Of a stretch of DNA of 38,454 nucleotides, positions 1 through 9,430 are shown piece by piece. The stretch covers positions 1 through 38,454 of the forward strand of contig CAZTCJ010000031.1 in assembly GCA_964612085.1 (NCBI GenBank), written 5' to 3'. The stretch's first letter is position 1, and each line of letters opens with the position of its first letter. The notes beneath the pieces are model-generated. The model was not told the DNA's origin and made no database searches. It worked only from the letters and a program-made list of their open reading frames with translations. This stretch comes from CAZTCJ01 sp964612085 (GTDB lineage Bacteria > Pseudomonadota > Alphaproteobacteria > JAJFIK01). The position numbers and the translations under genes are program-made.

Positions 1-14
1 GAAGAGAATGGGGA

Positions 15-1640
15 TCAGGTCTTCTGATCGTCCCGGACGATGCCGTTGCGCGTGACCCGGATGCCGGCCGCTTCCCGGTCCCAGGTATCGTCCGTGACGC
101 CTTGGTCCCGCAAAACGGTTTTCTGGATCTTCTGTGTGGAGGTCTTGGGCAGCTCATCCAGGATCCGGATGAAGCGCGGCACCATGAAATGGGCCATGCG
201 CGGCACCAGATACTCCAGCAATGCCTCCGGTTTCAGCGTCGCGCCCGGAGTGAGCGACACGCAGACCATGACCTCGTCTTCCGACAATTCGTTTGGAACC
301 GGGATGGCGGCCGCCTCGCGAACCGCCGGATGGGTCAGAACCTCCGCCTCCACCTCGAAAGAGGAGATATTCTCGCCGCGCCGGCGGATGGCGTCCTTCA
401 GACGATCCACGAAATAATAATAGCCGTCTTCGTCCTTGCGGAACGCATCGCCCGTATGGAACCAGCCATTGCGCCAGGCCTTGGCCGTGGCCTCCGGATT
501 GTTATAGTAACCCGAGCACAAGGCCCAGGGCCGGTCGGCCCGGATGATCAGCTCACCGACCTCTCCGATGGGCACTTCGCAATCGTGATCGTCCACGATC
601 CGCACCTCGAACCCGGCCCGCACACGGCCCGCCACGCCCAGCTTGGGCGGATTGGCTTCCGACACGATGGGCGAGGAGAGTTCCGTCATGTTGAAGACCG
701 TATAAAGATCAACGCCGAACCGTTCGGCGAAGGCCAGCGCATCCTCGCCCCACGGGACGATCATGCCGATCCGCAACGGATGCGACGTATCGCCGGCACC
801 GGGCGGGACCTTCAACAGGAAGGGCAGCATCACCCCCATCAAGATACAGACCGATGCCTGGGTTTCACGGATCGTGTCCCAGAACGTATCCGTCTTGAAC
901 GATTCATAAAGAGCGATCGAGCCGCCATGGGCCAGCATGGCATAGATCGCGCCCTTTCCGCTCACATGATTGAGGGGCAGATTGACGAGAAACATATCGT
1001 CCGGACCAAGATAGTGATAGGCCTCATAGGTATTGGTCCAGGCCTGAACATAGGAGCACATAACCGCCTTGGACGGGCCGGTCGTGCCCGAGGTAAACAG
1101 AATATAGGCATTGTCCCAAGGCTCGATGGGACGGTCCAGGACATCAGGATCCGCCTTCGTTTCAAGGTGATCCGCCATCAGATGAACCTGGACCCGGTCC
1201 GCCAAGCCTTCGGGGGACGGACCATCCACCAGGATCACATGGCGCAGATGAGCAAGTTCGATATCCAGAAGCCGGGGCGCGAACCCGGCATCGACCACCC
1301 CCGCTTTCGCATCGCACAGGGTGAGCACATGCTCAAGCTGCTTGCCGCGATAGGCGGGATTGAGCGGCACATTGACCGCCCCCAGATAAGAGGCGGCAAA
1401 CCAGGTGAGAAGCGCGTGGCGGCCGTTGGGCAGCCAGCACAACACGTGATCGCCCTGACGCACGCCCAGACTGGCGAGGCCGGCGGCGGCCCTGCGGGTG
1501 TGGTCCAGGGTTTCGCCATAGGTCCACACCGTCCCGTCCTCGAACCGGACGAACACCTTGCCGGGCCGTTCGGCGGCGTGTTTTTCCAGAAGATACCGGA
1601 CCACACAGGCTTCGCGCGCCGGCACTCTCGGATCCGCCAT
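15..1640 (-). CDS. CaiC-like acyl-CoA synthetase (AMP-forming), paralogue 1
   Basis: This 541-residue protein belongs to the ANL adenylating superfamily and should activate a carboxylic acid to its CoA thioester through an acyl-adenylate, in the cytoplasm. The phosphate-binding loop FTSGTTGPSK lies near residue 185, the hinge region with HTGD and RRRGENIS near residues 395-430, and the C-terminal lysine segment PKTSTQKIQK near residue 510. Length is normal for the family. The ATG is preceded by a GGAG box about nine bases upstream. It starts 11 bp after the stop of the upstream acyl-CoA dehydrogenase, so the two are probably co-transcribed. It is clearly paralogous to the ligase at 13693-15318: same length, shared LPNGR, LTWFAA and DDHDCEVP segments. 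The family resembles crotonobetaine/carnitine-CoA ligases, but carnitine as substrate is not supported by the neighbourhood. Substrate unknown. Confidence 0.93.
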   Translation of the reverse strand: MADPRVPAREACVVRYLLEKHAAERPGKVFVRFEDGTVWTYGETLDHTRRAAAGLASLGVRQGDHVLCWLPNGRHALLTWFAASYLGAVNVPLNPAYRGKQLEHVLTLCDAKAGVVDAGFAPRLLDIELAHLRHVILVDGPSPEGLADRVQVHLMADHLETKADPDVLDRPIEPWDNAYILFTSGTTGPSKAVMCSYVQAWTNTYEAYHYLGPDDMFLVNLPLNHVSGKGAIYAMLAHGGSIALYESFKTDTFWDTIRETQASVCILMGVMLPFLLKVPPGAGDTSHPLRIGMIVPWGEDALAFAERFGVDLYTVFNMTELSSPIVSEANPPKLGVAGRVRAGFEVRIVDDHDCEVPIGEVGELIIRADRPWALCSGYYNNPEATAKAWRNGWFHTGDAFRKDEDGYYYFVDRLKDAIRRRGENISSFEVEAEVLTHPAVREAAAIPVPNELSEDEVMVCVSLTPGATLKPEALLEYLVPRMAHFMVPRFIRILDELPKTSTQKIQKTVLRDQGVTDDTWDREAAGIRVTRNGIVRDDQKT

Positions 1641-1651
1641 GGTCGCCGCTC

Positions 1652-2890
1652 CTATCTGGATACGCCCTTTTGATCGAGACGCGCCCGCGTCTTGTCGAAC
1701 TCCATGCGGGCGATCGTGCGGTTATGGACCTCGTCCGGACCGTCCGCGATGCGCAGAATGCGGGTATGCGCGAACATCTGGCCAAGGCCGAAATCCTCGG
1801 TCACGCCGCCGCCGCCATGGGCCTGAATGGCGTCATCGATCACCTTGAGCGCCAGGGTTGGCGCAGCCACCTTGATCATGGCGATTTCGGCCCGCGCGAC
1901 CTTGTTGCCCACGGTATCCATCATATAGGCGGCTTTCAAGGTCAGCAGGCGGCACATTTCGATATTGATGCGCGCTTCGGCGATCCGCTGTTCCCAGACG
2001 GAATGTTCGGCAATGATCTTGCCAAAGGCCTTGCGCGTCAGCAGGCGTTCGCACATCATTTCCAAGGCCCGTTCGGCCACGCCGATCGTCCGCATGCAAT
2101 GATGGATCCGCCCCGGGCCCAGGCGGCCTTGCGCGATCTCGAAACCGCGCCCTTCGCCCGCCAGCATGTTCTCGGCCGGCACCCGCACATTCTCGAGAAT
2201 GATTTCGGCATGGCCATGGGGGGCATCGTCGAACCCGTAGACCGGCAACATCCGGACGATCTTGACGCCCGGCGTATCGGCGGGCAGCAAGATCATAGAT
2301 TGTTGATGGTAGGTCGCGGCCGCAGGGTCCGTTTTCCCCATGAGGATATAGATCTTGCACCGGGGATCGCCGACGCCGGACGACCACCATTTACGGCCAT
2401 TGATCACATAGTGATCCCCGTCCCGTTCGATCCGTGTCTGAATGTTCCGGGCGTCGGACGAAGCCACTTGCGGTTCGGTCATCAGAAAGGCGGAGCGGAT
2501 CTCGCCCGCGAGCAGCGGTTTGAGCCAGCGCTCCTGTTGGGCGGGCGATCCGTAGCGGACCAGCACTTCCATATTGCCCGTGTCGGGTGCGGAACAGTTG
2601 AACACTTCCGACGACCAGGCGACCCGGCCCATGATCTCTGCCAGGGGCGCATATTCCAAATTGCTCAGACCGTAGCCGTGTGTGGAGTCCGGCAGGAACA
2701 TGTTCCACAAGCCGGCCTGGTGCGCCTTGACCTTCAGGTCTTCGAGGATCGCCGGGATTTGAAAGCGGTCGGCCCCAAACGCCGCATGCTGACGGGCATA
2801 GGTTTCTTCATTCGGGTAGACATGGGCATCCATGAACGCCTGAACGCGCTCCATCATCTCCTGGGTCTTGGGACTGTGGTCGAAATGCAT
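1652..2890 (-). CDS. acyl-CoA dehydrogenase, ACAD10/11-like (LvaC-like)
   Basis: This FAD enzyme of 412 residues should oxidise or otherwise process acyl-CoA esters. MTEP (137-140) and NGRKWWSSG (164-172) mark the flavin/substrate region. The segment aligned with the usual catalytic YEGT reads ADGPDEVH (382-389), so Asp383 stands where many family members have Glu. That ADGPDEVH form is typical, from memory, of ACAD10/ACAD11 and of LvaC from levulinate catabolism, which act with an APH-type kinase on 4-hydroxyacyl-CoAs; such a kinase lies at 25732-26811. The reading frame extends 40 codons further upstream, but the chosen ATG has GGAGG just before it and the family's usual N-terminus. It sits between the AraC gene and the CoA ligase on the same strand. 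Function on 4-hydroxyacyl-CoA is inference. Confidence 0.92.
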   Translation of the reverse strand: MHFDHSPKTQEMMERVQAFMDAHVYPNEETYARQHAAFGADRFQIPAILEDLKVKAHQAGLWNMFLPDSTHGYGLSNLEYAPLAEIMGRVAWSSEVFNCSAPDTGNMEVLVRYGSPAQQERWLKPLLAGEIRSAFLMTEPQVASSDARNIQTRIERDGDHYVINGRKWWSSGVGDPRCKIYILMGKTDPAAATYHQQSMILLPADTPGVKIVRMLPVYGFDDAPHGHAEIILENVRVPAENMLAGEGRGFEIAQGRLGPGRIHHCMRTIGVAERALEMMCERLLTRKAFGKIIAEHSVWEQRIAEARINIEMCRLLTLKAAYMMDTVGNKVARAEIAMIKVAAPTLALKVIDDAIQAHGGGGVTEDFGLGQMFAHTRILRIADGPDEVHNRTIARMEFDKTRARLDQKGVSR

Positions 2891-3033
2891 GGGTCGCCTC
2901 CGGCAGGGTTCGGTCCGATTAACCTTGCTATTGTGCCGCAGCATTGCGTTCCGGCAAGGCCGCCGCGTGGGAAAGAGCGTAACTGCCCGGAGTTTGACCG
3001 AAACGGACAAACCGCCCGCTTCCGGTCCGGATA

Positions 3034-4050
3034 TCAGCTATTGAGATGACGTTGACGCCATTCGCGCGGCGCCATGCCGACCTCCCGGCGGAACGACCGG
3101 GAGAAGGAACTCACATCCTGGAAACCGAGCCGTATACTGATCTCCCCGATCGGCAGATGCGGGTCTTTGAGATATTGCAGGGCAAGATCGAGCTGGGTCT
3201 GGTTGAAGAGCTTGCGGTAGGACGTGCCCTCCTGGCGCAGGCGGCGGACCAGGCTGGACCGGCTCAGGCTCAGTCCCCGCGCCACATCGGCTTCCGTGAC
3301 CGAGCCGTTGGGCAGAAGTTCCAGGATCTTGGAGCGCACGAGCGTCTTGAACTCACCGGAGCCGAATTGATTGAGATAGATCGCCAACTGACGTTCGCAA
3401 TATTTACGGATTTCCGGATTGGCCGTCTTCAGGGGCTCGAACATCGCTTGCCGCGGAAAGACCACGCAGTTTTCCTGGGCGCCGAATTCCACCGGCGCGT
3501 GAAAGAAATCCGTATACTGCTCTCTTGCCGCGCCTGAGGAAATATGCCGCCGCAAGGTCACTTTCAAGGGATTGACATCTTCAGTGCCTTGAAGAGCAAT
3601 CAGCTCCGTCAGAAAGGCCATGAACATCTCAAAGCCTTCGTTGTTGACCGCAGGTTCGCTGACCGATGTGATCCGGTACTGATTACCGTTGACCGTGATT
3701 TTCAGCGCCGCGGCCGTACTGATCACATGGAAATGCCGCTGGAAGGCGTTGCAGATATCGTCAAGGCTTTCCGCGGCAAGCAGATAATATCCAAGCGTGT
3801 GGATCCTATTGGGCCTGAGATTGCGCGCGGCCAGCAGCGGAAAGGCCGGGTCGCCCGTATAGCGGCAGGCTTCGTCCCAGACCGAGCGCATAATATGGTG
3901 CGGAAGACGGCACCCGGATTGCGCTTTCGTCGGTACACCAATCTTACCGCGCTCGCAGACATGGGCCAGGTCCGGCCATTCCAACTCGGCCGCATTGATG
4001 ATGGTATCGACCCAACTGGCAAGAATTGTGTGCTGATTGACACACGTCAT
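3034..4050 (-). CDS. AraC-family transcriptional regulator
   Basis: This 338-residue regulator has an N-terminal ligand-sensing region of the arabinose-binding-like type found in OruR-like regulators (roughly residues 15-200). A C-terminal double helix-turn-helix occupies about 240-335, with IGEISIRLGFQDVSSFSRSF as the second helix-turn-helix. It is a cytoplasmic DNA-binding protein, probably a ligand-responsive activator. It lies upstream of the dehydrogenase and ligase genes on the same strand with a 143-bp gap, and divergent from the oxidoreductase at 4326, so either or both could be targets. No strong Shine-Dalgarno box precedes the ATG, so the exact start is less certain. The 275-bp divergent gap holds an imperfect inverted repeat that could be its site. 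Confidence 0.92.
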   Translation of the reverse strand: MTCVNQHTILASWVDTIINAAELEWPDLAHVCERGKIGVPTKAQSGCRLPHHIMRSVWDEACRYTGDPAFPLLAARNLRPNRIHTLGYYLLAAESLDDICNAFQRHFHVISTAAALKITVNGNQYRITSVSEPAVNNEGFEMFMAFLTELIALQGTEDVNPLKVTLRRHISSGAAREQYTDFFHAPVEFGAQENCVVFPRQAMFEPLKTANPEIRKYCERQLAIYLNQFGSGEFKTLVRSKILELLPNGSVTEADVARGLSLSRSSLVRRLRQEGTSYRKLFNQTQLDLALQYLKDPHLPIGEISIRLGFQDVSSFSRSFRREVGMAPREWRQRHLNS

Positions 4051-4165
4051 ACTCTGTCATCGCGTAGCAGAGAGCTCTGGTACCCCAAAGGCCCCACAGG
4101 ACGCGCTCCCACTCTTGGTGATGGCATTTTGCAAGGCGACGGCAACCATCACTCATTATCGCAAC

Positions 4166-4200
4166 ATTTTGTCACGATAGGGTATGACATGTGACGCAAT
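4166..4200. promoter_or_regulatory. imperfect inverted repeat, possible AraC-type operator
   Basis: Arms ATTTTGTCAC and GTGACGCAAT match at 8 of 10 positions as an inverted repeat with 15 bases between them, and the inner GTCAC/GTGAC part is perfect. Arm centres lie about 25 bp apart. It lies in the divergent gap between the AraC gene and the oxidoreductase. Regulatory role is inferred from position only. Confidence 0.35.
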
Positions 4201-4325
4201 CTGCCAAGATCGCATCGCATGAAGCGCTCTAGTATTCAAACTGGGGTTGCGCGGCAGACCAGGGTGGATGCTCCGCACAATCATGACAATCGGTCAATGC
4301 TTGCCATACGGAGCGCAAAAGGGTC

Positions 4326-7300
4326 ATGACGCTTGCTTCCGTCACGCTTGAAGACAGCTTCACGAAGACAAGCGGCCGTGTATATCTCACCGGCACACAA
4401 GCCCTGGTCAAACTGCCTCTTCTGCAAAAGGAACGGGACCGGCGTGCCGGCCTCAATACGGCGGGATTCATCACCGGATATCGCGGCTCGCCCCTGGGCG
4501 GGTTCGACATCCAGCTTTGGCGGCAGGCGGAACGCCTCAAGGCCGCCGACATCCATTTCGAGCCCGGACTGAACGAGGACCTGGCCGCCACGGCCGTCTG
4601 GGGCACCCAACAATCCAGCCAGTTCGCAACCGCCACAAGAGATGGCGTCTTCAGCCTGTGGTACGGCAAAGGCCCCGGCGTTGACCGGTCCGGCGACGCC
4701 ATCAAACACGGAAACCGCAACGGCGCCGCCCGCCATGGCGGCGTTCTGCTCGCCTTCGGCGACGATCACGCGGGCAAATCATCGACCACCGCCCATCAAA
4801 GCGACGGCGCCCTTGCCGCCAATGGGGTGCCGGTCCTCTATCCGGCAACCGTCGAGGAATATCTATCCTTCGGATTGTTCGGATGGGCCCTTTCCCGCGC
4901 CAGCGGTCTCTGGGTCGGACTCAAATGCGTTAACGAGACGGCCGAAGCGACGGCCACTGTCGATCTGCCATCGAGCGACCGCACATTTATTTATCCGCCC
5001 ACCCTGGATCTCTCTGAGGAAGGTCTGCCCACTGAAAGCCTGCATGGGCAACTGATCTTCGATCCCAATCTGGAAGAACGCATTCATATCGGACACCGCC
5101 TGCCCGTGGCCGAACGGTTCGCGGGCGCCAATGGCATCGACCGTATCGTGCGGAACGGCCCGCGCCGGACCCTCGGCCTTATCTGTACCGGCAAGACCTA
5201 TCTGGATGTTCTGGGCGCCCTCGGGCTGCTCGGTCTCGACGAGGCGCGGACCGAGGCTCTGGGTCTACGGATCTACAAGCTGGGCATGATCTGGCCGGTG
5301 GAACGCCAGGGCCTCGCCGCTTTTGCGGGCGGCCATGACGAAATTCTGATCATCGAGGAAAAGCAGGCCCTGATCGAACAGCAGGTGGCCTCCATCCTGT
5401 ACAATCTGCCTGCGGATCAGCGTCCCCGCCTCTCGGGCAAACAGGATCCGGACGGACGCGATCTGGTGCCGCGTTTCGGAACGCTGAGCGCGATTCTCAC
5501 CGCCGGATTGATCGGGCAACGGCTCGATGCCCTTGGCCTGCTCGACAATCCGCTGCGGGAGCGTCTCACCCAGCTCTCCGGACGCCTCACGGACTCGCAG
5601 AACCGGATGGCCCAGGCGGAAGCGCGCCGTCCCTGGTTTTGCTCAGGGTGCCCCCATAACACCTCGACCCGGATTCCGGACGGCAGCATGGCACTGTCCG
5701 GCATCGGCTGTCACACCATGGCCTTGTGGATGGACCGGGACACCCTGCCGCCGACCCAGATGGGCGGCGAAGGCGCCAACTGGATCGGGATCGCGCCCTT
5801 CGTCGAGACACCGCATATCTTCCAGAATCTGGGGGACGGAACCTATAATCACTCGGGCCTCCTGGCCATTCGCGCCGCCGTCGCGTCCGGCGTCAACATC
5901 ACCTACAAGATCCTCTACAATGACGCGGTCGCCATGACCGGCGGCCAGCCCCATGACGGCGATCTCACGGTTCCCGATATTCTGTGTCAAGTTCTGGCCG
6001 AACGGGTGAAGCGTGTCTGTCTTGTGACGGACGATCTCAAGCGCTACGATGGGGTAGACCTGCCCAGTGCCGTCCCGCTCCACCACCGGGACGACCTGCC
6101 GTCCGTACAGGAAGAGTTGCGTAAGACACCGGGCACGACGGTCCTGGTCTACGACCAGACCTGCGCGGCCGAACTGCGCCGCCGCCGCAAGCGGGGGCTC
6201 GCGCCCGATCCGGACACCCATGTGGTGATCAACGACCGGGTCTGCGAGGGCTGCGGCGACTGTTCGACCCAATCGAACTGCGTCTCGGTCCTGCCGAAGC
6301 AGACGGAGTTCGGCGTGAAACGCGAGATCGACCAGTCGTCCTGCAACAAGGATTATTCCTGCCTGAAAGGCTTTTGCCCGTCTTTCGTGACCGTTCAAGG
6401 CACCCGGAAAAAGAAGCGGCAGGACGCCGGCAGACCGGCCATGGACAGCGCCGCGTGTCCCGAGCCCGCGCGGAGAACCGCAGGACCGGACTGGTCAGCG
6501 GTCATTGCCGGGATCGGCGGCACCGGGATCGTGACGATCGGCGCCTTGCTCAGCATGGCCGCCCATCTCGAGGGCAAGCGCTTCGCCGCCTATGACATGA
6601 CCGGTCTTGCGCAAAAAGGCGGCGCAGTGTTCAGCCATCTGCGTATTTCAAGCAGTGGCGCCCATGACCTTTCTCCGATCGTCGGCGTCTGCGAAGCCGA
6701 TCTGCTCTTGGGCTGCGATCTGTCGGTGACGGCAACAGGGGACGCGCTCAACGCAGTGGATCCCAACCGGACGCGCGTCATCCTGAACGACCATGCCACG
6801 CCGCCGGGCCATTATCAGATCGGCCAGCCCGTGGATCTGCGGGCCGATGGCGCGCGCCGCCTGATCGAAGAAAGCACCGCAGACGGACAGACCGCATGGG
6901 TCGAAGCGGCGGCCCAGGCCCGGCGGCTTCTGGGCGACAGTATCGGCGCCAATATGATCATGGTGGGCTATGCCTATCAGAGCGGCGATCTGCCCGTGAG
7001 CGCGGACGCCATCGAACGGGCCATCGAGATCAACGGCGTCGCGGTCGCCTTCAACCGGCAGGCATTCCGCATCGGCCGCACCCTGGCCCATGATCCCAAA
7101 GCGCTGGCTCAAAGCCCGCCAGCCGCGAGCGGTGCGCCGAATGCGGATCTTTCCCCTCTGGAAAGGCGCAAAGCGTTTCTGACCGCCTATCAAAGCCGGG
7201 CTTACGCGCGCCGCTACGAGGCCCTGGTGACCCTCGCCCAGGAGGCGGACCGGCGCGCAGGCGGAACCGGCGTCTTTGCCGAGGCCGTGCTGCAGGGTTT

Positions 7301-7778
7301 CTTCAAGCTCATGGCCTATAAGGACGAGTATGAAGTGGCCCGTCTTTATACGGATGGTACCTTCCGCGAACAGATCCAGGATCAGTTCGAAGACGGGTAT
7401 ACGCTCCGCTTTCATCTCGCCCCGCCCATTCTAGGCGAACGCGACAAAACCACGGGACAGCCGCTCAAGCGCGCCTTCGGACCCTGGATGCTGAACGCCT
7501 TCCGCCTGCTGGCCGCCTTGCGGGGGATGCGCGGCACGCCCTTCGATCCCTTCGGCTACACCCAGGAACGGCGCACGGAACGGGCCTTGATCAAGGAGTA
7601 CGAAGCCCTGATCCGCCGGATCTGCGGGTCCTTGACTCCGCAGACCTATGAAACGGCCGTCGCCATCGCGGATTTTCCCCAGGATGTGCGGGGCTACGGC
7701 TATATCAAGGAACGCACGCTGGCCGCCGCGCTGCCGAAACGCGACGCCCTGATCAAGGTATTCGACGGCTCGGCCTGA
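4326..7778 (+). CDS. indolepyruvate ferredoxin oxidoreductase family protein (fused subunits)
   Basis: This 1150-residue single-chain enzyme is of the thiamine-diphosphate 2-oxoacid:ferredoxin oxidoreductase type, which oxidatively decarboxylates 2-oxoacids to acyl-CoA and reduces ferredoxin. The N-terminal domain has GYRGSPLGGFD. A cysteine motif WFCSGCPHN lies near residue 437, and the thiamine-diphosphate core has GGEGANWIG and NLGDGTYNHSG. A ferredoxin-like cluster motif CEGCGDC lies near 640, with further cysteines (SNC, then SSCN and SCLKGFC) after it. The C-terminal gamma-like domain begins near 725 with GIGGTGIVTIG and includes DMTGLAQKGG. The fused layout and length are normal for the proteobacterial form. 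It is monocistronic, divergent from the AraC gene. Aryl or branched-chain 2-oxoacids are the family substrates; which one applies here is unknown. Such enzymes are often oxygen-sensitive. Confidence 0.94.
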   Translation: MTLASVTLEDSFTKTSGRVYLTGTQALVKLPLLQKERDRRAGLNTAGFITGYRGSPLGGFDIQLWRQAERLKAADIHFEPGLNEDLAATAVWGTQQSSQFATATRDGVFSLWYGKGPGVDRSGDAIKHGNRNGAARHGGVLLAFGDDHAGKSSTTAHQSDGALAANGVPVLYPATVEEYLSFGLFGWALSRASGLWVGLKCVNETAEATATVDLPSSDRTFIYPPTLDLSEEGLPTESLHGQLIFDPNLEERIHIGHRLPVAERFAGANGIDRIVRNGPRRTLGLICTGKTYLDVLGALGLLGLDEARTEALGLRIYKLGMIWPVERQGLAAFAGGHDEILIIEEKQALIEQQVASILYNLPADQRPRLSGKQDPDGRDLVPRFGTLSAILTAGLIGQRLDALGLLDNPLRERLTQLSGRLTDSQNRMAQAEARRPWFCSGCPHNTSTRIPDGSMALSGIGCHTMALWMDRDTLPPTQMGGEGANWIGIAPFVETPHIFQNLGDGTYNHSGLLAIRAAVASGVNITYKILYNDAVAMTGGQPHDGDLTVPDILCQVLAERVKRVCLVTDDLKRYDGVDLPSAVPLHHRDDLPSVQEELRKTPGTTVLVYDQTCAAELRRRRKRGLAPDPDTHVVINDRVCEGCGDCSTQSNCVSVLPKQTEFGVKREIDQSSCNKDYSCLKGFCPSFVTVQGTRKKKRQDAGRPAMDSAACPEPARRTAGPDWSAVIAGIGGTGIVTIGALLSMAAHLEGKRFAAYDMTGLAQKGGAVFSHLRISSSGAHDLSPIVGVCEADLLLGCDLSVTATGDALNAVDPNRTRVILNDHATPPGHYQIGQPVDLRADGARRLIEESTADGQTAWVEAAAQARRLLGDSIGANMIMVGYAYQSGDLPVSADAIERAIEINGVAVAFNRQAFRIGRTLAHDPKALAQSPPAASGAPNADLSPLERRKAFLTAYQSRAYARRYEALVTLAQEADRRAGGTGVFAEAVLQGFFKLMAYKDEYEVARLYTDGTFREQIQDQFEDGYTLRFHLAPPILGERDKTTGQPLKRAFGPWMLNAFRLLAALRGMRGTPFDPFGYTQERRTERALIKEYEALIRRICGSLTPQTYETAVAIADFPQDVRGYGYIKERTLAAALPKRDALIKVFDGSA

Positions 7779-7782
7779 GACC

Positions 7783-7803
7783 GAGGCAAGAGCCTTCCGC
7801 CTC
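7783..7803. terminator. short hairpin between convergent genes
   Basis: GAGGC and GCCTC form a 5-bp stem around an 11-base loop in the 29-bp gap between the convergent oxidoreductase and FadD-type ligase genes. There is no T-tract, so a terminator role is weakly supported. Confidence 0.2.
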
Positions 7804-7807
7804 CGGA

Positions 7808-9430
7808 TCACTCTTCGATGTTCAGAGCCGCCCGCGCTGTACTCTTGATGAAATCGTAATTCGCCTTGCCGTTGGGCAGACGCTGCAAATCCTCTTCAAA
7901 GACCACACGTTTCGGCACTTTGTAATCGGCCAGATGGGCGCGCACGTGATCCCTCAGAGTCTGCTCGTCGGCATCGTGCCCGGCCTTGAGCGCCACAACG
8001 GCGACCACCGCCTGCCCCCAGCGCTCGTCCGGCACGCCGACAACCACGGCATCGTAGACCGCTCCATGGGTCTTGACGATCTCTTCCACCTCTTCCGCGA
8101 AGACCTTTTCCCCGCCCGTATTGATCACGGCGGAACTGCGGCCCAGCAGCGTCAGCCTGCCGTCGGCCTCGACCCGGCACATATCGCCGGGAATGGCATA
8201 ACGCACACCGTCGATCACCCGGAAGGTCCGCTTGGTCTTTTCCTCGTCCTTGTAATAGCCGAATGGAATGAGCCCGGAGCGCGCGATGAACCCGACCTCG
8301 CCGCTGCCCGGCAGAACCTCCCGGTCCTGATCGTCGAAGACCTTACAGTCGGCCCCGATGCGGAAATCGGACGTCTCCATGGTGCCGTCCTTGGTGGTCA
8401 CCGAAGCCCCGCAGGCAGGCGCTTCCGTCGAGCCTAGGGAATCCAGCAGGGTTACTTGCGGCATATGGGCGAGCAGCCCCTGTTTGACCTGCATGCTCCA
8501 CATGACCCCTGAGGAGACGATGGATTGGACGGACGATACATCGTACCGCCCGGGGTCCTCGTCGAGGGTCTTGAGCATGGGCTTGGCGAAGGCATCGCCG
8601 ACAATGGTCATGGTGGTGATTTTCCGCTTGCCCACCGTTTCCCACAGCTCTTCCGGATTGAGGCCGGACCGGGACGTCAAGGTCACCACCGTGCCGCCGC
8701 CCACCAGCACCGACATGGCGACCGTCATGCCGGCGGCATGCATGAACGGCGCGATCGCAAGATGCCGGTTATGCATGGACTCGCTGCGCACCACCGCCAG
8801 GAATTCTTCCGTGGTCTCAAACGGCTTTTCCCGCTCCGGCGGCTTCAGGGAATAAAGCAGCGCGCGCATGAGCACGTCATGGGACCACATGACGCCCTTC
8901 GGCATGCCCGTTGTCCCGCCGGTATAGATGAAAATCAGATCCTCCGGTGAGCGCCAGATATCGAGGGGCTGCCCCTTGCCGCTATCGGCCAGGGCCTCGT
9001 AATCCAGCGTGCCGGCGGGCAGGTCAGATGCGGCGTTGACCTCAATCCACAGCTTGACCCTGGGACAGGCGCCGCGGATCGCATCGATCAGAGGGCGGAA
9101 TTCCGCATCGTAAACGACGGCCCATGAATCGGAATTGTCGAAGATATAGGCCAGCTCATCCGCCTTGTAGCGGTAGTTGACATTGACATGCACCAGACGC
9201 GCTTTGAAGCAGGCGAGCAACAGCTCCATGTAAGCCGGCTGATTGCGCATGTAAAAGGCGATCTTGTCGCCATGCTGGGCACCGCGCTCAAGCAGCTCAC
9301 GCCCCAGATTGTTGGTCCGGCGCACGAGATCCGCCCAGACCACGACCCGGTTGCCGTGGATCAAAGCCGGATGATTCCCGGGCAGATGATCCGATACCTC
9401 TTCCAGGACATCGCCGAAATTCCAAGCCAT
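7808..9430 (-). CDS. FadD-type acyl-CoA synthetase
   Basis: This AMP-forming CoA ligase has 540 residues from the preferred ATG. Motifs are IYTGGTTGMPKG near residue 168, a hinge NTGGEKVFAEEVEE near 437-450, and a C-terminal LPNGKANYDF with the catalytic lysine near 520. The N-terminal MAWNFGDVLE and the VNVNYRYK(A)DELAYIFDNSD stretch recall FadD19-type ligases that activate steroid side chains, but this is memory-based and not proof of a steroid substrate. A GTG three bases upstream of the ATG is possible, but the AAGGAG box is only two bases from it and five from the ATG, so the ATG is preferred. It is transcribed alone on the minus strand, convergent to the 2-oxoacid oxidoreductase and divergent from the TonB receptor at 9763. 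Confidence 0.92.
   Translation of the reverse strand: MAWNFGDVLEEVSDHLPGNHPALIHGNRVVVWADLVRRTNNLGRELLERGAQHGDKIAFYMRNQPAYMELLLACFKARLVHVNVNYRYKADELAYIFDNSDSWAVVYDAEFRPLIDAIRGACPRVKLWIEVNAASDLPAGTLDYEALADSGKGQPLDIWRSPEDLIFIYTGGTTGMPKGVMWSHDVLMRALLYSLKPPEREKPFETTEEFLAVVRSESMHNRHLAIAPFMHAAGMTVAMSVLVGGGTVVTLTSRSGLNPEELWETVGKRKITTMTIVGDAFAKPMLKTLDEDPGRYDVSSVQSIVSSGVMWSMQVKQGLLAHMPQVTLLDSLGSTEAPACGASVTTKDGTMETSDFRIGADCKVFDDQDREVLPGSGEVGFIARSGLIPFGYYKDEEKTKRTFRVIDGVRYAIPGDMCRVEADGRLTLLGRSSAVINTGGEKVFAEEVEEIVKTHGAVYDAVVVGVPDERWGQAVVAVVALKAGHDADEQTLRDHVRAHLADYKVPKRVVFEEDLQRLPNGKANYDFIKSTARAALNIEE

Noticed and set aside
102..1673. Long plus-strand open frame opposite the ligase
   Set aside because: Antisense to a clear CoA ligase; composition is rich in Arg/His/Gly typical of GC-rich shadow frames, and no family motif.
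2891..3010. N-terminal extension of the ACAD10/11-like dehydrogenase
   Set aside because: The internal ATG 2890 has GGAGG upstream and the normal family start; the extension is basic and family-unlike.
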